This document shows, one piece after another, positions 33,429 through 43,233 of a DNA stretch of 61,897 bases. The DNA is from Ruminococcus sp. GTDB lineage: Bacteria > Bacillota > Clostridia > Oscillospirales > Ruminococcaceae. The stretch is taken from NCBI GenBank assembly GCA_016288815.1, contig JAEELF010000023.1, positions 1-61,897 on the forward strand, written 5' to 3'. Numbering within the stretch: the stretch's first letter is position 1; every line of letters begins with the position of its first letter. Under the pieces are notes generated by a model. It ran no database searches and was not told where the DNA came from. It was given only the letters and a program-made list of their open reading frames with translations. Made by a program: the position numbers and the translations under genes.

Positions 33429-34682
33429 ATGAACGATTTTTTTGAAAAAACAAGGGATATGGTCTGGGGCTGGGGACTTGTCGGGCTGCTGCTCGGCGCA
33501 GGAATAATGTATACAGTGCGGCTGCGCGGGGTGCAGCTTAAGCTTTTTCCGTTCCTATGGCGACAGCGTGGAAGGAAGCACAAAAACGGTGGTATATCAC
33601 AGTTCCGGACAGTCTGTATGTCCCTCGGTGCGGCTATGGGTACGGGAAATATCACCGGAGTTGCGGCTGCACTCGCGGTCGGAGGTTCGGGCGCAGTGTT
33701 CTGGATGTGGGTCTCGGCGTTCTTCGGAATGGCGCTAGTTTACGCGGAAAACAGTCTGTCCGTCCAGTTCAGTGACAGCGAGCTGCACGGTCCTATGGCG
33801 TATCTGAACGGGCTCCCTGGGGGAGGTCTGCTTGCGGGAGCGTTTGCGGTGTCTTGCCTGTGTGCGGCTTTCGGAATGGGCGGGGCAGTGCAGATAAGTG
33901 CGGTCACGGACAGCATGAGAAGTGCGGTGTCAAGACCGGTGATCGCTATAGCTGCGGCAGTTGTGATATTCGCGGTGGTCAGCGGCGGCGCAAAGCGAAT
34001 AGCTGCGGCGGCTCAGGCACTTCTCCCGGCAGCGGCTGCTCTCTACGCGGCTGCGTGCATTGCGGTGCTCGTCATGCACAGAGAGAGAGTTCCCGCAGCG
34101 TTCCGGGATATATTCGCGGGAGCTTTCGGTCTGAGGCAGGCGGCAGGCGGAGCAGCAGGATTCGCTGTAAAACAGGCAGTTTCAGTAGGTGTAAGGCGCG
34201 GTATCTTTTCCAACGAAGCCGGACTCGGCAGCTCCCCTATACTTCACAGCGCAGCAGAGAGCGACCGCCCCGAATTGCAGGGAATGTGGGCGATGTTCGA
34301 GGTGTTTTTTGACACGATGATATGCTGCACGCTGACCGCACTCGCGCTGCTGTGCGGGTCGCCGGACATGAGTGTGAGCGGTGCGCTGAGTCCCGTTCTC
34401 GGAGGGCTGACGAACGGCTTTATTTCAATCGAGATGAGCGTTTTTGCGTTCTGCACGATCATTGGGTGGTACTACTGCGGTGAAGCGGCGTTCCGGTACC
34501 TCACGGGGCGTCCCGGAGGGATAGTGCTCGCGGTTGTTTTTGCTGTGTTTTCGGCACTGGGTGCAGTACTGACAATGAGGACTGTCTGGGCGGTCTCGGA
34601 TATTTCCAACGCACTCATGGCGCTCCCGAACCTTGCGGGGCTGATCTTTCTGTGCCGGCGTGTGAATAAACCCGCTCCCTGA
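33429..34682 (+). CDS. AGCS family amino acid carrier (Na+:alanine symporter type)
   Basis: A 417-residue symporter with about ten to eleven helices. Family marks: GAAMGTGNITGVAAAL near residue 68, YAENSLSVQF near 108, and the signature GIFSNEAGLGSSPI near 262. Expected to import alanine or glycine with sodium. Somewhat short for the family (usually 450 or more), mainly at the C-terminus. GGAGGG precedes the ATG. The next gene is 43 nt downstream on the same strand with no terminator between. Confidence 0.93.
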   Translation: MNDFFEKTRDMVWGWGLVGLLLGAGIMYTVRLRGVQLKLFPFLWRQRGRKHKNGGISQFRTVCMSLGAAMGTGNITGVAAALAVGGSGAVFWMWVSAFFGMALVYAENSLSVQFSDSELHGPMAYLNGLPGGGLLAGAFAVSCLCAAFGMGGAVQISAVTDSMRSAVSRPVIAIAAAVVIFAVVSGGAKRIAAAAQALLPAAAALYAAACIAVLVMHRERVPAAFRDIFAGAFGLRQAAGGAAGFAVKQAVSVGVRRGIFSNEAGLGSSPILHSAAESDRPELQGMWAMFEVFFDTMICCTLTALALLCGSPDMSVSGALSPVLGGLTNGFISIEMSVFAFCTIIGWYYCGEAAFRYLTGRPGGIVLAVVFAVFSALGAVLTMRTVWAVSDISNALMALPNLAGLIFLCRRVNKPAP

Positions 34683-34725
34683 GGTCAAGAATAATCAGGA
34701 AACCTATTCAAGGAAGTGGAAGAAA

Positions 34726-35802
34726 ATGGGATATATTGGCGAAAATCCGACATTCAGCTTTCGTGCGGGAGGGTGCGAGGTGCGTCCGGGGGCGACACTC
34801 GGAGCGGCTGGTGCTGCGAACTTCGGAAGAGTCCTCGCGGGACAGTTCCGGCGTATAAGCGTCGGCTGCGCGGGATTCTCGAATACACACCTGCTTTACG
34901 CGCTGTGCAGCGGCATCGCAGAGGGCGGGCAGGACGTCTACGTCTGCGAGAACACCGATATGCCGTCATTTCGGTTCGCGCTGAAGCCGCTCGGTGCGGA
35001 CTGCGGGATATACGTCGCGAGCAACGTAAAAATGGCTGTATTCCGAGGGAACGGCTTCACTATGGGGGCTGCTGAGATGACAGCGCTGATGAACGGCAAG
35101 CCCGCTCATGCTGCGAAAAAATGCGGGAAGATGTCGACGATAAGCTCGTTCCGCGACATCTACGTCAACAACCTCGCCGACAGTCTGAAAGACAGCTTCA
35201 AGCCTGTTCAGGCTGGAGTTAGCTGCGGGGATCAGGCTGTGCGGTCGCTCTGGGGCGAATTTTTCACGGGCGGTGATGACCTTGTGTTTCAGGTGTCAGA
35301 CAGCGGCAGCCGCGTGAATGCTTACTCGGCGCTGCACGGATTCATCTCCCACGAACGCCTGATAATGGCGTATTCACGGCTTTTATCGCTGTCCGGTGAG
35401 GTAATGTATCTTCCCGAAGGGCTCCACTATGCTGCGGACGAGCTCGCCCCCGGTCAGAAAGCCCCGAGATTCGACATTTTCGGCGATATCCCTGAGGAAG
35501 CTGTCCGGCAGCGCGCACTCGCTGATCCGCTGTTCATGTGTGTGCAGCTAACCGCCGATATGCAACGATTCAACGCAATACTTCGCGATCTGCCGCAGGC
35601 TGCGACTATCCGGCGGGAGGTAGTCGTGGGAAGTGCGGGGAAGGTCCCGTGCGGGGAGGAATTCCGGACTCAGACCGGCAGGATAAGGCTCACGCGAAGC
35701 GGCAGGGACCGTATTACCCTCGCGGCACAGTCGTTCTCGGCTGAGACTGCCTCGGAGCTCTGCGCGGAGTGGACGGAAAAAATACGCAGAATGTTCCCGT
35801 GA
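34726..35802 (+). CDS. Phosphohexomutase-like protein lacking catalytic motifs
   Basis: A 358-residue protein with the layout of the alpha-D-phosphohexomutase family (ManB/GlmM) but shorter (family 440-480). Recognisable: a first domain with LAGQFRRISVGCAGFSNTHLL and AGIAEGGQDVY-like segment ALCSGIAEGGQDVYVCEN, then MPSFRFALKPLGADCGIYVASN. There the TASHNPxxYNG phosphoserine loop is replaced by YVASNVKMAVFRGNGF. The Mg-binding DxDxDR loop appears as VSDSGSRVNAYS, keeping only the Arg. The C-terminal domain-4 pattern RITLAAQSFSAETASELC is kept. Probably non-enzymatic; the assignment is by eye and a separate family is possible. GGAAGTGGAAG precedes the ATG. Confidence 0.6.
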   Translation: MGYIGENPTFSFRAGGCEVRPGATLGAAGAANFGRVLAGQFRRISVGCAGFSNTHLLYALCSGIAEGGQDVYVCENTDMPSFRFALKPLGADCGIYVASNVKMAVFRGNGFTMGAAEMTALMNGKPAHAAKKCGKMSTISSFRDIYVNNLADSLKDSFKPVQAGVSCGDQAVRSLWGEFFTGGDDLVFQVSDSGSRVNAYSALHGFISHERLIMAYSRLLSLSGEVMYLPEGLHYAADELAPGQKAPRFDIFGDIPEEAVRQRALADPLFMCVQLTADMQRFNAILRDLPQAATIRREVVVGSAGKVPCGEEFRTQTGRIRLTRSGRDRITLAAQSFSAETASELCAEWTEKIRRMFP

Positions 35803-35839
35803 GCCGGAAAGATTTCCGTAAATTTTTCATAATAATGGT

Positions 35840-35877
35840 AAAACGGGCGTTTTTCTATTGACATCAGCGCCCGTTTT
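35840..35877 (+). terminator. Terminator-like inverted repeat embedded in the RNase J promoter
   Basis: A perfect 10-bp repeat AAAACGGGCG/CGCCCGTTTT (35840-35849, 35868-35877). The loop contains the -35 box of the next promoter and the 3' arm lies in its spacer. It may end the upstream transcript, act as an operator, or both. Confidence 0.6.
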
Positions 35878-35886
35878 CAGTATAAT
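35858..35886 (+). promoter_or_regulatory. Consensus SigA promoter of the RNase J operon
   Basis: TTGACA (35858-35863), 17 nt, TATAAT (35881-35886): perfect consensus. Confidence 0.92.
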
Positions 35887-35892
35887 AATATT

Positions 35893-36150
35893 GTGTATAT
35901 TTATGCCCTGCCGCGGAAAATCGCTGCATGGCGTGTTACTGGCTTTACCGGTGCGAAGACGCCGTTAATGATATGAGGAGGACTGCCGTGGGGCGTCTGT
36001 TCCTCAAATAATGACCGGGATCCATGATCTTTGAACATCCTCACCTCAAGTGCTGGATAGTCTGACTTATTTTCCCGGCAGCCATACCTACATACCCCTG
36101 TGAGCGCACGGCGTCCGTTTTGCCGCGCTCTCCGCAATACTGAAAGTGAG
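35893..36150 (+). ncRNA. Long structured leader upstream of RNase J (candidate regulatory RNA)
   Basis: About 260 nt lie between the promoter and the RNase J start and contain no convincing gene. Readable helices: a long-range stem TATG+CTGCCG (35902-35913) with CGGCAG+CATA (36076-36086); hairpin GGCGT/ACGCC (35930-35963) with inner ACTGG/CCGGT; hairpin TGAGGA/TCCTCA (35974-36006) with inner GAC-GCC/GGC-GTC; ATCC/GGAT (36037-36058); and GAGCGC/GCGCTC just before the gene. A competing stem CCGGGA/TCCCGG (36015-36020, 36073-36078) excludes the long-range stem. I recognise no known riboswitch class. It may be an RNase J autoregulatory leader or a separate RNA. Confidence 0.5.
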
Positions 36151-36158
36151 GTCACATA

Positions 36159-37997
36159 GTGAACGAAAAAACAAAAAAGCCGCGCCAGACAGCCCCGAAA
36201 AGCCCTCAGACCGGAGCCAAAAGGCGTCCCAGAAAAAAGCCCGCCGCTGCTCCCGCTGAGGCTCAGGTGACTGCTGAGATGAACACACCTGCTGCTCCTG
36301 CGAAGAAGACCCGTTCCAGACAGGTCAAGGAGCCGCGGAAGACTCCCGTGCGCATCATCCCGCTCGGCGGTCTCAACGAGATCGGCAAGAACATGACCGT
36401 CTTCGAGTGCTCGAACGATATGTTCATACTCGACTGCGGACTTGCCTTCCCGGACGCTGATATGCCCGGCGTTGATATAGTTATCCCCGATTTTACCTAC
36501 GTTGAGCGAAACCGCGAAAAGGTACGCGGTATCGTCATCACACACGGTCACGAGGATCACATCGGCGGTCTTGCATACTTCCTGAAGAAGGTGAATGTCC
36601 CCGTCTATGCGACGAGACTGACTATAGGTCTCATCGAGGGAAAGCTCCGCGAGCAGGGACTGTTCGGCAAGGTCCAGCTCAATGTCGTTGAGCCGAAAAA
36701 GACCGTAAAGATGGGCTGCATGGCGGTTGAATTCATAAAGGTCAACCACTCCATACCGGATTCTGTCGGAATGGCTATCCACACTCCCGCGGGAGTTATA
36801 GTGCATACCGGCGACTTCAAGGTGGACTACTCCCCTATCGACGGCAAGATAATCGACCTCGCCCGCTTCGGTGAGCTCGGCAGCCGCGGAGTGCTCGCGC
36901 TTATGGCCGATTCCACAAACGCTGAGCGTGCGGGCTATACCCACTCCGAGCGCACTGTCGGCGAATCATTCGACAGACTGTTCAAAATGGGCGAGGGCAA
37001 GCGTATCATCATCGCGACCTTCTCCTCGAACATACACAGAGTACAGCAGATAATTAACTGCGCGGTGCGCTACGGACGTAAGGTAGCGGTTTTCGGGCGC
37101 AGCATGATAAACGTCATAAATACGGCGATAGAGCTCGGCTACCTCGATGTGCCTGACGGCGTCATCATCGACATAGAGCTCATGAACCGCTATGAGAACG
37201 AGCGTATCGTCCTCATCACTACCGGAAGCCAGGGTGAGCCGATGTCCGCGCTCACAAGAATGGCGATGAATGACCACAAAAAGGTCAACATCACGCCTAT
37301 GGACTTCATCATCATCTCAGCTACCCCTATCCCCGGCAACGAGAAGTACGTCACCCGCGTGGTGAACGAGCTCATGAAGTCCGGCGCGGAGGTCGTATAC
37401 GAGGCGATGTATGAGGTACACGTTTCCGGACACGCCTGTCAGGAGGAGCTCAAGCTCATGCAGGCGCTCACCAAGCCGAAATTCTTCATTCCGGTGCACG
37501 GTGAGTACAAGCACCTCAAGAAGCACGCTACCCTCGCATACCAGATGGGTATGCCCAAGGAGAACGTCATAATCGCTGAGATAGGAAACGTCATCGAGAC
37601 CGACGGTACGCGCATGAGCGTCGTATCACAGGTGCCGTCCGGACGCATACTCGTGGACGGTCTCGGCGTGGGCGATGTTGGCTCGATAGTCCTCCGCGAC
37701 AGAAAGCACCTCGCACAGGACGGTCTTATCATAATCGTTATCGGTATCGAGAAGAGCACCAACGAGATAGTTGCCGGTCCGGACATCATCTCCCGCGGAT
37801 TCGTGTATGTGCGTGAGTCCGAGGAGCTCATGGACGAGGCAAAACAGCTCCTCAGCAGCACCCTCGCGAACTGCTCGTATGCAGAGCTGCGCGAGTGGAA
37901 CACGCTCAAGGGTAAGATGCGCGACGCGCTCTCTGATTACATCTACCAGAAGACCAAGCGCAGCCCGATGATACTGCCTATAATAATGGAGACATAA
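36159..37997 (+). CDS. rnj: Ribonuclease J
   Basis: A 612-residue 5'-3' exoribonuclease/endoribonuclease of mRNA decay and rRNA maturation. An unusual Lys/Pro/Ala-rich N-terminal extension (about 1-60) precedes the metallo-beta-lactamase core: IPLGGLNEIGKNM, the zinc motif THGHEDHIGG (HxHxDH), VNHSIPDS, HTGDFKVD, and the beta-CASP segments IATFSSNIHRVQQI and SATPIPGNE, then VSGHACQEELKLM and PVHGEYKHL. GTG start at 36159 with GTGAGG upstream. First gene of an operon continuing through gdpP, rplI, dnaB, tilS and ftsH. Confidence 0.96.
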   Translation: MNEKTKKPRQTAPKSPQTGAKRRPRKKPAAAPAEAQVTAEMNTPAAPAKKTRSRQVKEPRKTPVRIIPLGGLNEIGKNMTVFECSNDMFILDCGLAFPDADMPGVDIVIPDFTYVERNREKVRGIVITHGHEDHIGGLAYFLKKVNVPVYATRLTIGLIEGKLREQGLFGKVQLNVVEPKKTVKMGCMAVEFIKVNHSIPDSVGMAIHTPAGVIVHTGDFKVDYSPIDGKIIDLARFGELGSRGVLALMADSTNAERAGYTHSERTVGESFDRLFKMGEGKRIIIATFSSNIHRVQQIINCAVRYGRKVAVFGRSMINVINTAIELGYLDVPDGVIIDIELMNRYENERIVLITTGSQGEPMSALTRMAMNDHKKVNITPMDFIIISATPIPGNEKYVTRVVNELMKSGAEVVYEAMYEVHVSGHACQEELKLMQALTKPKFFIPVHGEYKHLKKHATLAYQMGMPKENVIIAEIGNVIETDGTRMSVVSQVPSGRILVDGLGVGDVGSIVLRDRKHLAQDGLIIIVIGIEKSTNEIVAGPDIISRGFVYVRESEELMDEAKQLLSSTLANCSYAELREWNTLKGKMRDALSDYIYQKTKRSPMILPIIMET

Positions 37998-38031
37998 TAA
38001 TTCGCTGATACCAGCTGAAAGGAGCTGAAAG

Positions 38032-39999
38032 GTGAAGACCAGATTTCCGGCGGCGTTCTACATTATCCTGACGCTGCTTATAATCACGTCCGCGAGCGCT
38101 TCTGCGCTCCTCATGACGGCAAGCCCGCACACAGGTCTTGCATTCCTTGCGGTCTCAGCCGCGCTGTTCATTGCCTCTCTCATCGCTGCACTGCTCTATT
38201 CGCGCAACTCCATACGCCATATCTCGCGCATGAACAGTCACCTCGAAAGCTCTGCCGCAGAGTATATGAACTCCCTCCCCGCTCCTGTCGCTGTTCTCGG
38301 CGAGGACAGACAGTGCGTGTGGTACAACCAGATCTTCATCGAGAAAATTAGCCTCGGGCAGGATCTTTTCGGTTACGACCTCTGCGGCATAGTCAACCTT
38401 GACATCGACGGTGTCGTGAACAACGGGTTCTCGTACTGCTCGGTGAACGGCGCTGTTTACCGCGTCACTGCTGAGAGATTCGCGAAGAACGATATCTCAT
38501 TCCTCGTCCTGTACTTCCACGACGAGACGCAGTACTACCTCCTGAAAAAGAGCTCAGACGCCGCACGTCCGAACGTCGTGGTCATCACTATCGACAATTA
38601 CGACGACATCATGCAGAACGCGAAGGAGTCCGAAAAGGCGCAGGCTTCCGTTGAGACTGAGCGCCTCATCGAGAAATTCATGAACGGCACCAACGGCTTC
38701 ATCAAGAAGACCTCCTCGAACACCTTCTATGCGGTGCTCGAGAACCGCCACATCGACAGTATCATCGCGGGGAAATTCCACATTCTTGAGGAAGCCCGCG
38801 CGATAAAGATAAACGGCAACCACCCCCTGACCTTCTCTATCGGAGTCGGACTGGGCGCGGAGACCCTCGCGGAGAGCGAACGCCTTGCGCGGCAGTGTCT
38901 CGATATGGCGCTCGGACGCGGCGGAGATCAGGCTGTCGTCAAGACTGACACCGGGTACAGGTTCTTCGGGGGCGTTTCAACGGGCGTTGAGAAGCGCTCA
39001 CGCTCCAAGACCCGCACTATCGCGAACGCATTGCAGGATCTCGTGCTGAGCTCCGGAAGAGTGTTCATCATGGGGCACCGCTTCGGCGACCTCGATTCTG
39101 TGGGAGCTTCGTGCGGTATGGCAGCAGCGATACAGCTGCTCGGCAAGGAGGCCTTCATTGCTGTTGACCGGGCGAAAAACCTTGCTTCGCACCTGATAGA
39201 TGTGGTCGAGCAGCAGGTCGAGAGCGAGCTTTTCATCTCTCCCGGCGCCGCTGAATCGGCTATAACTGAGAACGATCTCCTGATAGTCGCTGACACCCAC
39301 AACAAGGACTTCCTCGAGAGCCGCGCGCTCTATGACAAGGCTAAACAGGTAGTCGTCATCGACCACCACAGGAAGACTGTCAACTTCATCGACAATGCTG
39401 TGCTCTTCCACCACGAGCCCTACGCTTCGTCAGCTTCGGAAATGGTAACTGAGCTGATACAGTACTTCCGCTTCCCGCCGGATTCCAAGATACCGGACTG
39501 CTGCGCAGACGCGCTCCTCGCGGGAATAATGCTCGACACGAAAAACTTCGTGATGCGAACCGGCTCCCGCACGTTCGAGGCTGCGGCTTTCCTGAAAAAG
39601 CTCGGCGCGGATACGATAGCAGTAAAGCTGCTGTTCTCGAATTCGATAGACTCCTACAGACGCAGGACACAGATAGTCGCGTCTGCAAAGATACATCAGA
39701 AATGCGCGATCGCCGTCGCGGACTTCAAGTCCGACGACATTCGTCTCGTGGCTCCGCAGGCGGCAGACGAGCTCCTCGGCATCACCGACGTTGATGCGGC
39801 TTTCGTGCTCTACAAGACCGGGAATACGGTCAATATCTCCGCACGCTCGCTCGGCGCGATGAACGTTCAGGTCATCATGGAGCAGCTCGGCGGAGGCGGT
39901 CATCAGACTATGGCTGCAACTCAGATAGAGGGCGGATCTATCCACGATGCGGCTGAAGCGCTCATCCGTGTCATAGACGCTCACATCTCGAATGAATAA
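38032..39999 (+). CDS. gdpP: GdpP-type cyclic-di-AMP phosphodiesterase
   Basis: Hydrolyses c-di-AMP to pApA, tuning osmotic and cell-wall homeostasis. 655 residues: two N-terminal membrane helices (about 5-55), a PAS-like domain (about 75-170), a degenerate GGDEF (about 175-305), then DHH (about 335-500) and DHHA1. DHH motifs intact: [39 protein letters not shown]1 [15 protein letters not shown] start at 38032 following GAAAGGAGCTGAAAG. It lies 34 nt after RNase J and 26 nt before rplI, the conserved Firmicute arrangement. Confidence 0.96.
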   Translation: MKTRFPAAFYIILTLLIITSASASALLMTASPHTGLAFLAVSAALFIASLIAALLYSRNSIRHISRMNSHLESSAAEYMNSLPAPVAVLGEDRQCVWYNQIFIEKISLGQDLFGYDLCGIVNLDIDGVVNNGFSYCSVNGAVYRVTAERFAKNDISFLVLYFHDETQYYLLKKSSDAARPNVVVITIDNYDDIMQNAKESEKAQASVETERLIEKFMNGTNGFIKKTSSNTFYAVLENRHIDSIIAGKFHILEEARAIKINGNHPLTFSIGVGLGAETLAESERLARQCLDMALGRGGDQAVVKTDTGYRFFGGVSTGVEKRSRSKTRTIANALQDLVLSSGRVFIMGHRFGDLDSVGASCGMAAAIQLLGKEAFIAVDRAKNLASHLIDVVEQQVESELFISPGAAESAITENDLLIVADTHNKDFLESRALYDKAKQVVVIDHHRKTVNFIDNAVLFHHEPYASSASEMVTELIQYFRFPPDSKIPDCCADALLAGIMLDTKNFVMRTGSRTFEAAAFLKKLGADTIAVKLLFSNSIDSYRRRTQIVASAKIHQKCAIAVADFKSDDIRLVAPQAADELLGITDVDAAFVLYKTGNTVNISARSLGAMNVQVIMEQLGGGGHQTMAATQIEGGSIHDAAEALIRVIDAHISNE

Positions 40000-40025
40000 G
40001 ACTACATAATGAAAGGATAATATAT

Positions 40026-40472
40026 ATGAAGGTGATCTTTTTACAGGACGTCAAGGGCTCAGGCAAGAAGGGCGAGGTCAAGGACGTCGCAGACGGTTAC
40101 GCAAGGAATATGCTCATCAAGAAGGGGCTCGCTGTTGAAGCGAACGCAGAGAATATGAGCAAGCTGGCGGGTCAGAAGGCTTCCGCACAGCATAAGATAG
40201 ACCTCGAGATCGCCGCCGCTAAGGAGGCTGCTGAGAAGCTCAAGGGGAAAAAGGTCGTTATCAAGGCGAAAGCCGGCTCGAACGACCGTCTCTTCGGCTC
40301 TGTCACTGCCGGGAACGTCGCTGACGCTATCGCGGAGCAGCTCGGAGTGAAGCTCGACAAGAAAAAGATATCCCTCAGCTCCGACATCAAGAATTTCGGC
40401 TCGTATACCGCTACAGCAAAGCTCTACAACGGTATCTCCGAGACTATCGACGTCGAGGTCACTGAGGCGTAA
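40026..40472 (+). CDS. rplI: 50S ribosomal protein L9
   Basis: A 148-residue L9 with the diagnostic N-terminus [18 protein letters not shown] and [16 protein letters not shown], a long connecting helix (about 40-75) and the C-terminal RNA-binding domain. Normal length. AAAGGA precedes the ATG. The gdpP-rplI-dnaB order is conserved in Firmicutes. Confidence 0.97.
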   Translation: MKVIFLQDVKGSGKKGEVKDVADGYARNMLIKKGLAVEANAENMSKLAGQKASAQHKIDLEIAAAKEAAEKLKGKKVVIKAKAGSNDRLFGSVTAGNVADAIAEQLGVKLDKKKISLSSDIKNFGSYTATAKLYNGISETIDVEVTEA

Positions 40473-40481
40473 GGTGAAATA

Positions 40482-41834
40482 ATGGACGAAAAAGATCTTG
40501 TTGTCTCCGCCCGAGAGCTGCCGCACAGCATCGAGGCGGAGCAGTCCGTTATCGGAGCTGTTATCGCGGATCCGGGCGTGCTCTCGACTGTTATCGAGAA
40601 GATAAAGCCGGAGTATTTCTACAGCGAGCAGCACAAGGCGATATACGGCATAATCCTGCGTATGTTCTCGACCGGGCAGCCTGTGGACATAATCACGGTG
40701 CTGAACGAGGCTGAAAAAATGCATATCTTCGAGTCCGCAGCCGAGGGAAGACGCTATCTCGCTGAGATTGGCAATATGCTGCCGACAACGTCGAATATCG
40801 AGAGCTACTGCAAGATAGTCGCGGATAAGTACTTCATACGCAGTCTCGGCTACACCGCGCGAACTATCCTCGAGGAGATACAGGCTGGCGAACATGACGC
40901 ACAGCTTCTTCTCGATGCTGCTGAGCAGCGCATCTATGATATCCGTCAGGGACGCGACGTCCGCGGGCTCGTGCCGCTCTCCGAGGCTATCGCGGAAGCA
41001 TACGACAGGCTGGGTAAGATATCCGGTCCGGACAAGGAAAAATACGTCGGCGCAAGGACGGGATTCACGCTGCTCGACAGCATAATCTCCGGTCTAAACA
41101 AGTCCGACCTCATCATAATCGCGGCGCGTCCAGGTATGGGAAAGACGTCGTTCGCGATGAATATTGCTGTGAACGTCGCAAGACGCGCCGAAAAGGACGT
41201 CGTGACGTTCAACCTCGAAATGTCCAAGGAGCAGCTCGCGACGAGGATACTCTCAACAGAGGCGCTCGTCGACTCGAACACGCTCCGCAACGGACGTATC
41301 AACGGCGACGACTGGGTGAAGCTCGCGACGTCCGCCGGCTACCTCAGTACGATACCGCTGTATATCGACGATACCGCCGGCATGACCGTCCAGCAGATGA
41401 AGGCAAAGCTCCGCAGAGTGAAGAACCTCGGGCTCGTCATCATCGACTACCTCCAGCTCATGGAATCGACCTCACGCTCGGACAACCGAGTGGTCGTCAT
41501 CTCAGAGATAACACGTCAGCTCAAGGTCATGGCGAAGGAGCTGAACGTCCCAGTGATACTGCTCTCGCAGCTCTCGCGTGCAGTGGAGAGCCGTACCGAC
41601 AAGCGTCCTATGCTCTCAGATCTGCGTGAATCGGGATCTATCGAGCAGGACGCCGACATAGTGCTGTTCCTCTACCGCGACGCCTACTACAACAAGGAGA
41701 GCCAGCGGCAGAACATTTCCGAGTGTATCGTCGCGAAGAACCGTCACGGTGAGACAGGCTCCGTCGAGCTCGTCTGGAACGGACAGTACACACGCTTCAC
41801 CAACCCGGACTACAGCGACGCCCCGGAGGGCTGA
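40482..41834 (+). CDS. dnaB: Replicative DNA helicase
   Basis: A 450-residue hexameric helicase that unwinds DNA ahead of the fork. N-terminal domain with LPHSIEAEQSVIGAV, linker, then the RecA-like core: Walker A ARPGMGKTSFAMN, NLEMSKEQL, Walker B LVIIDYLQLM, LSQLSRAVESR, LRESGSIEQDADIVLFL, and the C-terminal AKNRHGETGSVEL. Starts 9 nt after rplI with AAGGTG as ribosome site. Confidence 0.97.
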   Translation: MDEKDLVVSARELPHSIEAEQSVIGAVIADPGVLSTVIEKIKPEYFYSEQHKAIYGIILRMFSTGQPVDIITVLNEAEKMHIFESAAEGRRYLAEIGNMLPTTSNIESYCKIVADKYFIRSLGYTARTILEEIQAGEHDAQLLLDAAEQRIYDIRQGRDVRGLVPLSEAIAEAYDRLGKISGPDKEKYVGARTGFTLLDSIISGLNKSDLIIIAARPGMGKTSFAMNIAVNVARRAEKDVVTFNLEMSKEQLATRILSTEALVDSNTLRNGRINGDDWVKLATSAGYLSTIPLYIDDTAGMTVQQMKAKLRRVKNLGLVIIDYLQLMESTSRSDNRVVVISEITRQLKVMAKELNVPVILLSQLSRAVESRTDKRPMLSDLRESGSIEQDADIVLFLYRDAYYNKESQRQNISECIVAKNRHGETGSVELVWNGQYTRFTNPDYSDAPEG

Positions 41835-41836
41835 TC

Positions 41837-43174
41837 ATGCTTCAGAAGATTCTCGGTCATATCAGGCGCTGCGGACTCCTTTCGGAGGGCGACAGAGTCG
41901 TGTGCGGGCTTTCGGGCGGCGCGGACAGCGTTTGTCTGCTCCTCGCGCTGAATGAGCTGAGCGCCGAGCTCGGTATAACAGTCAGTGCGCTGCACGTCAA
42001 TCACAATCTGCGCGGCAGCGAGAGCGACCGCGATGAGGAGTTCTGCCGTGAGCTGTGTGAGCGGCTGAATGTGCCGTTCACTGCGGTGTCATGCGATGTT
42101 TCCGGCTATGCGGCTGAGCATTCGCTGTCCACGGAGGACGCTGCGAGGCGGCTGCGATACCAGGCTTTCGCGGACAATTCCGCGGGGAAGAAGGTCGCGA
42201 CTGCTCACAATGCCAACGACAACCTCGAGACAATGATCCTCAACCTCGGACGAGGTACGGCTCTGAAAGGTCTCGCTGGGATACCGCCTGTGCGCGGGAA
42301 TATAGTCCGTCCCCTGCTGACGGTCACTCGGGAGGAGATAGAGGCTTTTCTCGCGGAGCGCGGGCAGGGCTACGTCACGGACAGCACCAATCTCTCCGAC
42401 GACTACACACGCAACATGATACGGCACCGCATAATTCCGCTAATGAGGGAGATAAATCCGTCGGTCGTGCAGACCTCCGTCGGAACGGCAGACGCACTGC
42501 GAAGTGAGGACAGCTTCATCGATGGAGCCGTCACAAAGGCGCTTGAGGAATGCATGGACGGTGATAAGCTCAAAGGACTTGCTGCATTTCCGGAGGTCGT
42601 GAGGAAGAGATGTATCGCAAGGCTGCTCAGCGGGAGCTCAGTCCCCTACTCCGGCGACAGGCTCCGAGCTGCGGACGCTCTGCTGCTGAACGGCGGCAAG
42701 CTGAACGTTGCCGGGGACAGGTATCTTGTCGCGGAAAACGGCTCCATTGAGCTGCGGACTATTTCAGTGAGCGCTGACCCTCAGGAGCTGAGCGTTCCCA
42801 TGCAGATCGGCGCGAACCGGTTATTCCCGTCGCGGGAGCTGGTCTGCGAGATCGTGAATTGTGATGATTTGAAGAAATTTGAAGATGTTCACGGAAAATT
42901 AACATTTTTACTGCTCGATTATGATAAAATAAGAGGCAGAGCGACTGTGCGGAACCGGCGATTCGGCGACCGGATACGTCTTTCGGGACGCGGGTTCACG
43001 TCGTCAGTCAAGAAGCTCATAAATGAAAAGATCCCCGTATCTGCGCGCGCAGAGCTGCACTTCATCGAGGACGATGAGGGACTCATCTGCGCGGAGGGTA
43101 TCGGTATCGCGCAGCGCGTAGCGCCCGACGGTTCGACCTGGCGGCTGCTCGCGGTATATGTGCGCGAGGTTTGA
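41837..43174 (+). CDS. tilS: tRNA(Ile)-lysidine synthase
   Basis: Modifies C34 of tRNA-Ile(CAU) to lysidine, changing its codon from AUG to AUA. 445 residues. PP-loop SGGADSVCLLLAL near residue 27, HVNHNLRG, AHNANDNLETMILNLGRG, and a C-terminal substrate domain ending in the FGDRIR-type segment RRFGDRIRLSGRGFTSSVKK. Starts 2 nt after dnaB, so coupled. Confidence 0.95.
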   Translation: MLQKILGHIRRCGLLSEGDRVVCGLSGGADSVCLLLALNELSAELGITVSALHVNHNLRGSESDRDEEFCRELCERLNVPFTAVSCDVSGYAAEHSLSTEDAARRLRYQAFADNSAGKKVATAHNANDNLETMILNLGRGTALKGLAGIPPVRGNIVRPLLTVTREEIEAFLAERGQGYVTDSTNLSDDYTRNMIRHRIIPLMREINPSVVQTSVGTADALRSEDSFIDGAVTKALEECMDGDKLKGLAAFPEVVRKRCIARLLSGSSVPYSGDRLRAADALLLNGGKLNVAGDRYLVAENGSIELRTISVSADPQELSVPMQIGANRLFPSRELVCEIVNCDDLKKFEDVHGKLTFLLLDYDKIRGRATVRNRRFGDRIRLSGRGFTSSVKKLINEKIPVSARAELHFIEDDEGLICAEGIGIAQRVAPDGSTWRLLAVYVREV

Positions 43175-43233
43175 GATGGAGCTGCGCCTGAACGGCGGAT
43201 CATCGGCTCACACTACAGAATGGAGTGGATATT

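Noticed and set aside
35903..35968. A 21-codon ATG frame at the start of the RNase J leader
   Set aside because: It has no ribosome site and starts about 10 nt from the predicted transcript end; the region is better explained as structured RNA.
35893..36090. Assignment of the RNase J leader as 6S RNA
   Set aside because: Length near 200 nt and a closing stem fit loosely, but several independent hairpins replace the single long hairpin with a central bubble, and no terminator follows.
35901..36944. 347-codon minus-strand frame across the leader and the start of RNase J
   Set aside because: It spans two unrelated plus-strand regions, lacks a ribosome site and resembles no protein.
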